Of a stretch of DNA of 9,108 nucleotides, positions 1 through 5,865 are shown piece by piece (the first letter of the stretch is position 1; each line of letters starts with the position of its first letter). Made by a program: the position numbers and the translations under genes. Under the pieces are notes generated by a model. The model saw only the letters and a program-made list of their open reading frames with translations, searched no databases and was not told the origin of the DNA. The DNA comes from Pseudofrankia asymbiotica (GTDB taxonomy: Bacteria > Actinomycetota > Actinomycetes > Frankiales > Frankiaceae): contig NZ_MOMC01000031.1 in NCBI RefSeq assembly GCF_001983105.1, forward strand, positions 5,028-14,135. The letters run 5' to 3'.

Positions 1-1
1 C

Positions 2-235
2 TTCTACAACCAGATGCCGGGCCACGCCGTGCTCGGCCTCATCCAGAACTCGGACGGAAGGAAAGCCGACCACAGCTCCATCGAGGACCGCTACGGCCCC
101 GCGGGCTTCCTCGGCTACGTCACCGCGTGGCTGTGCGCCCAACTGCGTGGCGATGCCACGGCGGCGGCAGCGTTCGGCGGCGCGCGACCCGAACTCGTCA
201 GCAACACCAACTGGCCCGACAGCGCCGCCAAGTAG
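2..235 (+). CDS. Alpha/beta-hydrolase-like protein, C-terminal fragment
   Basis: The reading frame is open from the left edge (FYNQMPGHAVLG...) to a TAG at 233-235, giving 77 residues of a protein whose start lies outside the window. The tail has the look of the last helices of a secreted or cytosolic alpha/beta hydrolase of the dienelactone-hydrolase/cutinase-like kind. An ADHSS motif could carry the catalytic His. It is followed by GFLGYVTAWLCAQLRGD, a helix typical of the end of these enzymes, then FGG..PEL and a closing NTNW. The nucleophile elbow and acid residue are not in view, so activity cannot be judged. The ATG at 14 is an internal Met, not a start. The gene is convergent with the MFS transporter, 101 bp apart. 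Family assignment rests on pattern memory only and could be wrong; that it is coding is fairly clear from composition and frame. Confidence 0.55.
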   Translation, partial: FYNQMPGHAVLGLIQNSDGRKADHSSIEDRYGPAGFLGYVTAWLCAQLRGDATAAAAFGGARPELVSNTNWPDSAAK

Positions 236-336
236 AGCGAGCCAGGAACCGTGTAGGCGAAGATGTCGAAGACGCCCAGGCTGAGACTCACGTTCTCCTC
301 TGTCCGGTCGGTCGCGTCCCATCCTGCGCGGAGTCG

Positions 337-2295
337 TCAGTCCGCGCGCAGCTGGTCCACCAGCCAGCCGACCGGGCCGACGCGGATCGCGAGCCGTAGC
401 ACCGTCGCCGCCCACCCCGGGAGGTCGCCGTCGTCGTCGCGGCGGTCGACGGCATGGCCGAGGCCCTGCCGGATGGCGGGTGTGAGCTCGCCGTTCGAGA
501 GGGGCAGCCGCGGCTGGCCGCTTTCCGGCAGCAGGGTCAGCAGCAGCGCGGCCCGGCTCGTCCTGAGCTCACAGGCCGCCCCGTCGAGGGTGTCGAGCGC
601 GACCTGTTGGACGAACCCGTCGGCGCCGCCGAGCGCGAACGCGGGCTGGGTCGTGCAGGGATCGGGCACGGACAGGGTTCCCCGCCCACCGGAGCGGAAC
701 GTCGAAGCTGTGAGCGCGATCGCCAGCACGGGCGCCAGGATGACGGCGACCGCCCTCGTCGCCCGTCCGAGCCGGGCAGGGCGGGCAGGGCGGGCAGGGC
801 GGGCAGGGCGGGCAGGGTGTGGCGTCGGCCCGCGCGGTGCCGGTACCGACCATCGCCCTGGCCCGATCCGCGACGCCGGTATCAGCGCGAGGAGCGCGAA
901 CAGGGCGCACAGGGCGAGCGAGTTCCGGAAGGCGCCGGTGACCGCCGTCGTGATGATGCCGGACAGGGTGTGTTCGAGGGTGTCGAGGCTGCCGTCGGGC
1001 GCCACCTGGTCGAACACCTTGTCCAGGTCGGGCAGCTCTCCAGTGGGCGTGTCGCCCAGTGCCTCCCCCAGCGAGCGGGCAAGCGAGACCTTGTCGCCCA
1101 GCGGCACGGGCTCGCTCAGCCCGGCCTCGGTGCCAGCCATGATCGCGTCGTCGAGCCGAGTGGTCAGCGAGGAGGCCAGCAGGGGGGTGACCACGGCGAG
1201 GGCGAGCACGAGACCGGCGTGACGCGCGGCGACCGAGACGGTGCCGTCGAACGCCAGGCGCGGGCCGAGACGGATGGACGCCTCGGTGAGTGTGGGGACC
1301 GCGAGCCCCAGGCCGAAACCGGTCACGGCGAGCGCGGCGGCGGCCGTCGCCCAGCCCTTGTCGGGGACCAGGGCGAGGGTGGCAAGCCCGCCGGCGACGG
1401 TCACGCAGCCGGCCAGCGCCAGCGTGCGCGGCCGGCGCCCGGCCGTGACGTAGCGACTGGCGAGGGTGCCGACCGGGAGCACGGTCGCCACGGCGGCGGC
1501 GGTCAGCGGCGTCGCGCCCCAACCGTTGATCATCAGGAGGATGACGAGGAACAGCGCGCCGACCAGCGCCGCCGAGACCAGCGCCAGCCCCACGTGCGCG
1601 GCGACCAGCCGCGACGGCCGCGTCTCCCCGGCGTGCGCCAGGCCGGGTGGGCCCGGAACGACGGCGGGCGCGGATGGGGGCGCGGCCCGGGCGGCGCGCG
1701 GCAGCGCCACGATCGCGGCCGCGGCCAGCGGGGCCTGGACGAAGAAGATCGCCCGCCAGCTGAACAGCTCGGTCAGCAGGCCACCCGCGGCGGGCCCGAG
1801 CGCCGACCCGACCGCGGCCGCCGCCGACCAGGCCGCGAGGCCCGCCTTGTCCGATCCGGCGAGCCGCGCGAGCAGCGGGAGCGAGCCGGCGAGCAGGAAC
1901 GCCGCGCCGGCGCCCTGGACGACGCGCAGCCAGGTCAGCGACCCGAGCGAGCCCGCGGTGGCGCATCCCAGGGACGCGAGGAGGAACACGACCAGGCCAA
2001 GGGCGGTCAGCGCGAGCCAGCCGCGCCTGCGCACGAGCGGCAGGACGGGAACCGCCGCGAGCACGATCGCGACGTTGTAGCCGGTCACCACCCACGAGAC
2101 CGCCGACACGGTCGAGTCGTACTCGGCGAGCAGCTCCGGCGCGGCGAGCACGACGATCGAGGCGTCCGCGAAGGCGACCGCCACGGCGAGCGCCAGCAGC
2201 CAGCCGACCACCGGCAGCGCCCCCTCACCCGCACCACCTCGCCGCGGCCGCGTCGTGCGTCCTGGCCAGGGAGCGGTGACCGCCGGGAGGGTCAC
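337..2295 (-). CDS. MFS drug/metabolite exporter (DHA2-like) with extra C-terminal membrane domain
   Basis: This is a 652-residue inner-membrane transporter, probably a proton-coupled exporter of a small organic molecule. I chose GTG 2295 because GGAGGT lies 7 nt upstream of it; the frame is open to GTG 2340 without a comparable ribosome site. The first helix (GWLLALAVAVAFADASIVVLAAP) and the following SAVSWVVTGYNVAIVLAAVPVLPLVRRRG match MFS helices 1-2 and the loop motif A region. GSALGPAAGGLLTELFSWRAIFF, near residues 163-185, resembles antiporter motif C. The core ends near residue 475. It includes a large polar loop at about 380-445 (MAGTEAGLSEP...LDTLEHTL) before the last helix. A Pro-Ala-Arg repeat linker (about 494-508), an additional helix (about 514-530) and a 120-residue tail with two Cys follow, which is more than a normal MFS protein carries. 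It sits 247 bp behind the ArsR-type regulator, likely under its control. A weak 7-bp hairpin (326-347) straddles the stop. Confidence 0.85.
   Translation of the reverse strand: MTLPAVTAPWPGRTTRPRRGGAGEGALPVVGWLLALAVAVAFADASIVVLAAPELLAEYDSTVSAVSWVVTGYNVAIVLAAVPVLPLVRRRGWLALTALGLVVFLLASLGCATAGSLGSLTWLRVVQGAGAAFLLAGSLPLLARLAGSDKAGLAAWSAAAAVGSALGPAAGGLLTELFSWRAIFFVQAPLAAAAIVALPRAARAAPPSAPAVVPGPPGLAHAGETRPSRLVAAHVGLALVSAALVGALFLVILLMINGWGATPLTAAAVATVLPVGTLASRYVTAGRRPRTLALAGCVTVAGGLATLALVPDKGWATAAAALAVTGFGLGLAVPTLTEASIRLGPRLAFDGTVSVAARHAGLVLALAVVTPLLASSLTTRLDDAIMAGTEAGLSEPVPLGDKVSLARSLGEALGDTPTGELPDLDKVFDQVAPDGSLDTLEHTLSGIITTAVTGAFRNSLALCALFALLALIPASRIGPGRWSVPAPRGPTPHPARPARPARPARPARLGRATRAVAVILAPVLAIALTASTFRSGGRGTLSVPDPCTTQPAFALGGADGFVQQVALDTLDGAACELRTSRAALLLTLLPESGQPRLPLSNGELTPAIRQGLGHAVDRRDDDGDLPGWAATVLRLAIRVGPVGWLVDQLRAD
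773..826 (-). repeat. Six tandem copies of a 9-bp unit encoding Pro-Ala-Arg
   Basis: The plus-strand unit CGGGCAGGG is repeated six times without a mismatch. Read on the minus strand in the MFS frame it gives successive Pro-Ala-Arg triplets (PARPARPARPARPAR). This forms a basic, flexible linker between the last core helix and the extra C-terminal helix of the transporter. Because the unit is a multiple of three, copy-number changes by slippage would keep the frame. Confidence 0.95.
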
Positions 2296-2302
2296 GGCCG
2301 GC

Positions 2303-2308
2303 ACCTCC
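2303..2308 (-). promoter_or_regulatory. Ribosome binding site deciding the MFS start
   Basis: GGAGGT on the minus strand lies 7 nt before GTG 2295. The alternative GTG codons at 2304, 2328 and 2340 have nothing as good in front of them, so translation most likely begins at 2295. Confidence 0.7.
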
Positions 2309-2413
2309 GCGGCGGACCGGGCACACACGGGCGGGCGCACCGCGCGGGGCCGTCGTCTGTCGTCACGGGAACCAGCGTCCCCGCTGTCGACGCCCCGGTC
2401 ACTGGTGCTGACC

Positions 2414-2423
2414 CGACATGTCG
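2414..2423. promoter_or_regulatory. Candidate operator: 10-bp perfect palindrome upstream of MFS gene
   Basis: CGACATGTCG is a perfect palindrome about 120 bp upstream of the MFS start, within the 247-bp gap after the regulator gene. A short two-fold symmetric site is what a winged-helix dimer would bind. The link to the neighbouring ArsR-type regulator is inference only, and 10 bp of symmetry can occur by chance. Confidence 0.3.
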
Positions 2424-2542
2424 CCCTGCTAACACCCGCGCCAGGATCCAGGTCGGCGCCGCTTCTGGATCGAGGACGCGACGGCCTGGAACCTCGTGGA
2501 TCGCCGTGGCGAGCGCCAACCGCAGGCGCGGGGCGGCCGGCG

Positions 2543-3658
2543 TCAGAACTGCAGGGCGGTGGCGAGATCCCGGCCGATCCGTTCGACCACCGCGAGGTCG
2601 AGCCGGTAGTGCGCGTAGCGGCCGCTGCGCTCCACCCGCGCCAGTTCCAGGTCGCGCAGGACCCGCAGGTGGCGGGAGACCTGCGGTCGGGTCATCCCCA
2701 GCCGGTCCGCGAGGTCGGCGGTGGTCATGGCCTGGCGCGCGATCAGCCGGCACAGCCGTACCCGGCTCGGGTCGGTGAGCGCGAGCAGGCGGGCGCGGGC
2801 CAGGGTGACGCTCACCACCGGGGCCCGCACCGGGAAGTGCACGACGGTTGGCAGCCTGGGCTCGTTCTTCACCAGCAGGTGCGGAGTGCCGTACCGGGTC
2901 GGGATGAGCAGGACCGGCGTGCGCGCCGGGCTGAGCACCGCGTGGTGCACCTTGTCGAAGACGACCCGCGCGGGACCACCCGCTGCCAGCCCCGCGGGAC
3001 GCGTCAGGCGCGCGCTGGACGGGCTGAGGGAGATCAGCGCCGCCGCCGGGCCCTCGTCGGCGAGCAGGCGGCGTACCCGGTGCGCGGCCAGGGTGAGAAC
3101 GGGTTCCGTCGCGGCCCACAGCGTGCCGAAGAAGACCTGGCGGCACAGGTCGAGAAAGCGCAGGACGTCGGAGCGCAGCAGCTCGGCGTCACGCAGCAGG
3201 TCGTCGGCGAGAGCTGGATGGGGCTCGGGCAGCGCGGCCGCGGTCTGGCGCAGGACGGCGGCCTGGCCGGAGTCGCGCAGCACCCGCCTGAAGTCGAAGC
3301 CGCGGTATCCGCTGACGCAGGTGTAGGCGGTCAGCTCGGCGAACCGGTCCAGGGACAGCTGGGACAGCGGCACATCCAGGGTGAGCCCGCCGGGCACGGA
3401 GCCGCCCGGCGCCGGCCCGCCGAGGCCCGGGTAGAAGGCGCGCCACCGCAGCGCCGTCCACAGCGGCGCGAAGCGGCGCAGCCCCGCCCGGAAGGCGGGT
3501 GGGGCTGTCCGGACGACCGCCGCCGCCCAGCCCGCGTGGTCGGCGTGGTGCGCGTGTTCGGTCAGCACGTGCAGGCTCGCGGCCAGCTCCGCCAGCGGCG
3601 ACACGGCGACGGGGAACCGGTCAGGACCGGCCCCGTCCAAAACGATCACGACCGACAT
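2543..3658 (-). CDS. DUF5937-type transcriptional regulator with C-terminal ArsR winged helix
   Basis: A 371-residue regulator. The C-terminus (about residues 290-360) is a clear ArsR-like winged helix: LTDPSRVRLCRLI, then TTADLADRLGMTRPQVSRHLRVL as helix-turn-helix, and a wing ARVERSGRYAHYRLD. The long N-terminal part begins SVVIVLDGAGPDRFPVAVSPLAELAASLHVL and matches what I remember of DUF5937 proteins of actinomycetes. Those carry the DNA-binding domain at the end rather than as a stand-alone 100-residue ArsR protein. I see no paired Cys metal site in the helix region, so an organic effector is likelier than a metal. ATG 3658 is preferred because the conserved-looking N-terminus begins there; an in-frame GTG at 3673 is possible, and neither has a strong ribosome site. 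It follows the M20D gene by 36 bp and precedes the MFS gene, so it probably represses one or both. Confidence 0.85.
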   Translation of the reverse strand: MSVVIVLDGAGPDRFPVAVSPLAELAASLHVLTEHAHHADHAGWAAAVVRTAPPAFRAGLRRFAPLWTALRWRAFYPGLGGPAPGGSVPGGLTLDVPLSQLSLDRFAELTAYTCVSGYRGFDFRRVLRDSGQAAVLRQTAAALPEPHPALADDLLRDAELLRSDVLRFLDLCRQVFFGTLWAATEPVLTLAAHRVRRLLADEGPAAALISLSPSSARLTRPAGLAAGGPARVVFDKVHHAVLSPARTPVLLIPTRYGTPHLLVKNEPRLPTVVHFPVRAPVVSVTLARARLLALTDPSRVRLCRLIARQAMTTADLADRLGMTRPQVSRHLRVLRDLELARVERSGRYAHYRLDLAVVERIGRDLATALQF

Positions 3659-3694
3659 GGCCGGGCCTGACACCGTCGCCCGCGACTCACCTCG

Positions 3695-5041
3695 TCACCC
3701 GCCGGCCGCCCCGCCGGCCATGACGGCTTCCAGCTCCGGCCTCGCGTTCTCCGTTCCCGGCCCCGCGTTCTCGGTTCCCGGCCTCTCGTCCTCGATCCCC
3801 GGCGCCACGGCGTCCGCCCGCGCGGTGACCTCCGCCCGCGTCGCGGCGAACTCGGCGCGCGCGGCCGCGAGCAGCTCCGGGTCGGTGAGCAGGCCGGTGA
3901 CGACGCGGGCCAGCCCGGCCGCCGCGACCTGGGTGCGGTCGTGGGCGAAGGGGGTCCCCGCCGCCAGCCGCATCGCCTCGGAATGGCCCGGTGTCCCCGC
4001 CTCGGCGATCTGGATGTAGGGATGGATGACCGGCAGCAGCCGCCCGAGGTTGCCGATGTCGGAGGATCCCGCCGGGCTGTCCGGCCCGCCGGCGGCGATG
4101 GGCACGCCGAGGGCACGCACCGCCTCGGCGAAGCGCTCCGCCAGCACCAGGCTGTCGCGGCGTTCCGCGTACATCGGACCAGTCTCGCCTACCTCGGCCC
4201 GCGTCCCGGTCGCCAGCGCCGCGCCCTCGGCCGCCCGGCGGACCCGCGTCACCAGTTCCAGCGCCTCGGCCGCCGTGCGGTCCCGCACGTACAGATCCAC
4301 GGCGGCGTGCGCCGGGACGACGTTCGGCGCCTGCCCGCCGTCGGCGACGACGCCGTGGATCCGGGCGGTCGGCGGCACGAACTGGCGCATCGCGTCGAGC
4401 GCGGTGAGGAACACCTGCGCTCCGGCCAGCGCGCTGCGGCCCAGCCACGGCGAGGTCGACGCGTGTGCGCTCACCCCGGTGAAGGCGATTCGCAGGTGCG
4501 CCGCCGCGAGCCCCGGCCGGGTGGTCAGCGACCGGTCGCCCGGATGGAACATCACCGCGGCGTCCACCCCGTCGAACACCCCGGCCTCGGCGAGCCGTAC
4601 CTTGCCCGCGCCGCCCATCTCCTCACCGGGCGTGCCGATGACGGCGACCGTGCCCGGATGGTCGGGCAGCGCTCGTACCGCGGCGATCGCCGCGGCCACT
4701 CCCCCGGCGGCGATGAGGTTGTGGCCACAGCCGTGCCCGACTCCGGGCAGCGCGTCGTACTCGGCGAGGACGGCGATCCGCGGGCCGGGGCGGCTTCCCT
4801 GGTGCACAGCCACGAACGCCGTCTTCAGCCCGCCCGCCGGCGTCCGCACCGTGAAGCCCGACTCCGCGAGCCAGTCGGTCAGCGTCCGCTGGGCGTGGAA
4901 CTCGGCGAACTTCAGCTCCGGGCTGGTGTGGATCGCCAGGCTTACCGCGTCCATTCGGGGCCGTAGCACTGTGAGCTCGGCGGTCAGGCTCTCCAGCGTT
5001 GGGCCGCGGTCAAAGGTGGGCCTGGCAGGACTGGCGGACAT
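3695..5041 (-). CDS. M20D family amidohydrolase/dipeptidase (AbgB/PM20D2-like)
   Basis: A 448-residue metal-dependent amidohydrolase, expected to be cytosolic since no signal peptide is seen. It carries AEYDALPGVGHGCGHN at residues 93-108 (metal Cys105 and His107), GTPGEE at 136-141 (Glu140 catalytic base, Glu141 metal), FHPGD at 165-169 (His166) and PGHSEAM with His353 as the likely last ligand. GVSAHAS.SPWLGRSALAG at 189-207 is the dimerisation-domain signature. The AEYDALPG spelling is typical of the AbgB/PM20D2 branch, which cleaves aminobenzoyl-glutamate or beta-alanyl/gamma-type dipeptides, rather than the indole-acetyl-amino-acid branch (ADMDAL). The actual substrate is not readable. 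ATG 5041 is chosen: GGGAG lies 4 nt upstream and the family homology starts just after. The frame is open to 5260, but that extension is Arg-rich and crosses palindromes. The last 35 or so residues hold a 7-residue repeat. First gene of a probable minus-strand operon. Confidence 0.9.
   Translation of the reverse strand: MSASPARPTFDRGPTLESLTAELTVLRPRMDAVSLAIHTSPELKFAEFHAQRTLTDWLAESGFTVRTPAGGLKTAFVAVHQGSRPGPRIAVLAEYDALPGVGHGCGHNLIAAGGVAAAIAAVRALPDHPGTVAVIGTPGEEMGGAGKVRLAEAGVFDGVDAAVMFHPGDRSLTTRPGLAAAHLRIAFTGVSAHASTSPWLGRSALAGAQVFLTALDAMRQFVPPTARIHGVVADGGQAPNVVPAHAAVDLYVRDRTAAEALELVTRVRRAAEGAALATGTRAEVGETGPMYAERRDSLVLAERFAEAVRALGVPIAAGGPDSPAGSSDIGNLGRLLPVIHPYIQIAEAGTPGHSEAMRLAAGTPFAHDRTQVAAAGLARVVTGLLTDPELLAAARAEFAATRAEVTARADAVAPGIEDERPGTENAGPGTENARPELEAVMAGGAAGG
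3743..3805 (-). repeat. Three degenerate 21-bp tandem repeats in the amidohydrolase tail
   Basis: Units at 3743-3763, 3764-3784 and 3785-3805 each encode seven residues. In protein order these are roughly PGIEDER, PGTENAG and PGTENAR. The two units nearest the stop differ at only two or so bases, the third is more diverged. They lie beyond the last metal ligand, in a tail unlikely to be needed for catalysis. Confidence 0.85.
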
Positions 5042-5068
5042 GGAACTCCCGTCGCACGAAACTCGAGG

Positions 5069-5080
5069 CGACGCGCGTCG
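5069..5080. promoter_or_regulatory. 12-bp palindrome upstream of the amidohydrolase start
   Basis: CGACGCGCGTCG reads the same on both strands and lies 28 bp upstream of ATG 5041. It is flanked by an 8-bp inverted pair, TCGCACGA (5052-5059) and TCGTGCGA (5078-5085). Such CG-rich palindromes are easy to meet by chance at this base composition, so an operator role is a suggestion only. Confidence 0.25.
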
Positions 5081-5092
5081 TGCGAGCCGACG

Positions 5093-5128
5093 CGTCGTCA
5101 CGTGCGGTGAATTCGCCACGTGACGACG
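5093..5128. promoter_or_regulatory. Candidate operator: 12-bp inverted repeat with 12-bp spacer
   Basis: CGTCGTCACGTG at 5093-5104 is matched exactly by CACGTGACGACG at 5117-5128, leaving a 12-bp spacer containing GAATTC. Each arm ends in CACGTG. It lies 52 bp upstream of the amidohydrolase start on the minus strand, where an operator or promoter-overlapping site would sit. Two half-sites spaced by about two helical turns suit a dimeric regulator. The DUF5937/ArsR protein encoded next door is the obvious candidate, without proof. Confidence 0.5.
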
Positions 5129-5159
5129 ATGCTGCGGCCTCGGTGGCACGGATGGCCTT

Positions 5160-5183
5160 CGGTTACCGCGACCGCGGTAACCG
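5160..5183. promoter_or_regulatory. Candidate operator: 11-bp inverted repeat with 2-bp centre
   Basis: CGGTTACCGCG and CGCGGTAACCG flank the two bases AC, giving 24 bp of nearly uninterrupted dyad symmetry. The tiny centre is poor for an RNA loop but normal for a protein-binding operator. It stands out by containing TTA/TAA in a CG-rich region. It lies between the divergent starts at 5041 and 5440 and could serve either gene. Confidence 0.5.
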
Positions 5184-5259
5184 CCTATCCGGCCATGGCC
5201 AGGCTCGTAGACGAGCTTGCCGGCAACCGCGGCTGGTTGGACGCCGCGACGCGCGGTCA

Positions 5260-5299
5260 TCGGCCGGCGGCCGGCGTGGTCTGGCCGGCCGCCGGCCGA
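5260..5299. other. 16-bp perfect GC-rich inverted repeat, 8-nt loop
   Basis: TCGGCCGGCGGCCGGC at 5260-5275 pairs without mismatch with 5284-5299 around the loop GTGGTCTG. Transcribed from either strand it would make a very stable hairpin. No gene ends here, so it is not an ordinary gene-end terminator. It sits just before a possible -10 box for the small membrane protein and may insulate it from readthrough or be a DNA-level element. Confidence 0.6.
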
Positions 5300-5321
5300 A
5301 CGAGGTGCGGGCGGAAGCCGC

Positions 5322-5327
5322 TAGCAT
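5322..5327 (+). promoter_or_regulatory. Possible -10 box of the small membrane protein gene
   Basis: TAGCAT fits the actinomycete TANNNT -10 form and would start a leader of about 105 nt before ATG 5440. No good -35 hexamer is visible 16-18 bp upstream. The same TAGCATT string occurs in the presumed promoter of the kinase gene on the minus strand (8149-8154), which gives it some weight. Confidence 0.25.
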
Positions 5328-5370
5328 TTCGGCGCATTCCCAGAGTTTCGACGGATCCGGCCGTAAGGCG

Positions 5371-5397
5371 GTCTGGTGGGCAACGTGCCCGCCGGAC
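5371..5397 (+). promoter_or_regulatory. 5' leader hairpin of the small membrane protein gene
   Basis: A 12-pair stem (5371-5382 with 5386-5397) closes a 3-nt loop 42 nt before ATG 5440. Ten pairs are Watson-Crick and two are U-G (5374-5394 and 5377-5391) in plus-strand RNA. On the minus strand those two become A-C mismatches. This asymmetry points to a structure used in the plus-strand transcript, for example a leader stability element, attenuator or protein-binding site. I could not match it to any riboswitch consensus I know. Confidence 0.5.
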
Positions 5398-5439
5398 AGG
5401 ACGTCGGTACTGGGAGACCCTTACGAGCGGCGGGGACAG

Positions 5440-5772
5440 ATGACGAACGACATCGCAACGGCGACGACCGAGCAGCGCCAGGCTCGCCACCCGGCTGGTT
5501 GGCCGGCACGCCGCGGAATCGACGGCGGCGACGCTGGCCAGTCCTCGAGGCTCGGGGCGACGGCGTTCGCGCGCCACGCGCGCCGGGCCGGCCAGGTGGT
5601 GCTGGCGGCGGCGGTGCTGATGCTGGTATCGGCGAGTGCCGCCGCGGCGGCGACGCCGGTAATCGAGGCCAAGAAGGAGCGCGACGCCTCCGACATCACC
5701 ATCGGGGTCGTCATCATCCTGGTCCTGGTCGTGGTGCTGTTCCTGGTCTACCGCCTGATTCGCAGGCGCTGA
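5440..5772 (+). CDS. Small membrane protein, function unknown
   Basis: A 110-residue protein I do not recognise. Residues 1-45 are polar, rich in Ala, Thr, Arg and Gly. HARRAGQVVLAAAVLMLVSASAAAAATPV at 46-74 looks like a signal sequence with an Ala-rich cleavage region near 70-72, though it could stay as an anchor. A short charged stretch EAKKERDASD follows, then a strong second helix ITIGVVIILVLVVVLFLVY (86-104) ending in RLIRRR. If cleaved, the mature product is only about 38 residues: a tiny loop, one helix and a basic cytosolic end. If uncleaved, it is a two-helix hairpin with both ends inside, which agrees with the positive-inside rule. ATG 5440 is chosen for the GGGG run 4 nt upstream; the frame is open far upstream but with no membrane or domain features there. 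It ends against the terminator shared with the convergent kinase gene. Confidence 0.7.
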   Translation: MTNDIATATTEQRQARHPAGWPARRGIDGGDAGQSSRLGATAFARHARRAGQVVLAAAVLMLVSASAAAAATPVIEAKKERDASDITIGVVIILVLVVVLFLVYRLIRRR

Positions 5773-5785
5773 CCGAACCTCGGTC
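5771..5785. other. Small hairpin over the stop codon of the membrane protein
   Basis: GACCGA and TCGGTC form a 6-bp stem with loop ACC. It begins at the TGA stop (5770-5772) and lies immediately before the larger terminator stem. Confidence 0.5.
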
Positions 5786-5786
5786 C

Positions 5787-5825
5787 GCGGCCGGCCGGAG
5801 CGCGTCGCGCGCTCTGGCCGGCCGC
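5787..5825. terminator. Two-way terminator hairpin between convergent genes
   Basis: An 18-pair stem (5787-5804 with 5808-5825) with loop TCG and only one non-Watson-Crick pair (5797-5815). It lies between the stop of the small membrane protein (5772) and the stop of the kinase gene (5866). There is no T-run on either side, which is common for actinomycete intrinsic terminators. The position between two converging genes and the stem length make termination the best reading. Confidence 0.8.
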
Positions 5826-5865
5826 CGTCGTGAGGATCGCTAGGGGACGGAGATTCCGGTGTCGG

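Noticed and set aside
454..2778. 774-codon plus-strand open frame opposite the MFS gene
   Set aside because: Its translation is Arg/Gly/Gln-rich low complexity with no domain. It is an antisense by-product of high third-position GC in the MFS gene, which has clear membrane helices and motifs.
5042..5260. 73-residue N-terminal extension of the amidohydrolase
   Set aside because: It is Arg-rich, has no family similarity and runs across two dyads; ATG 5041 has a ribosome site and fits the family start.
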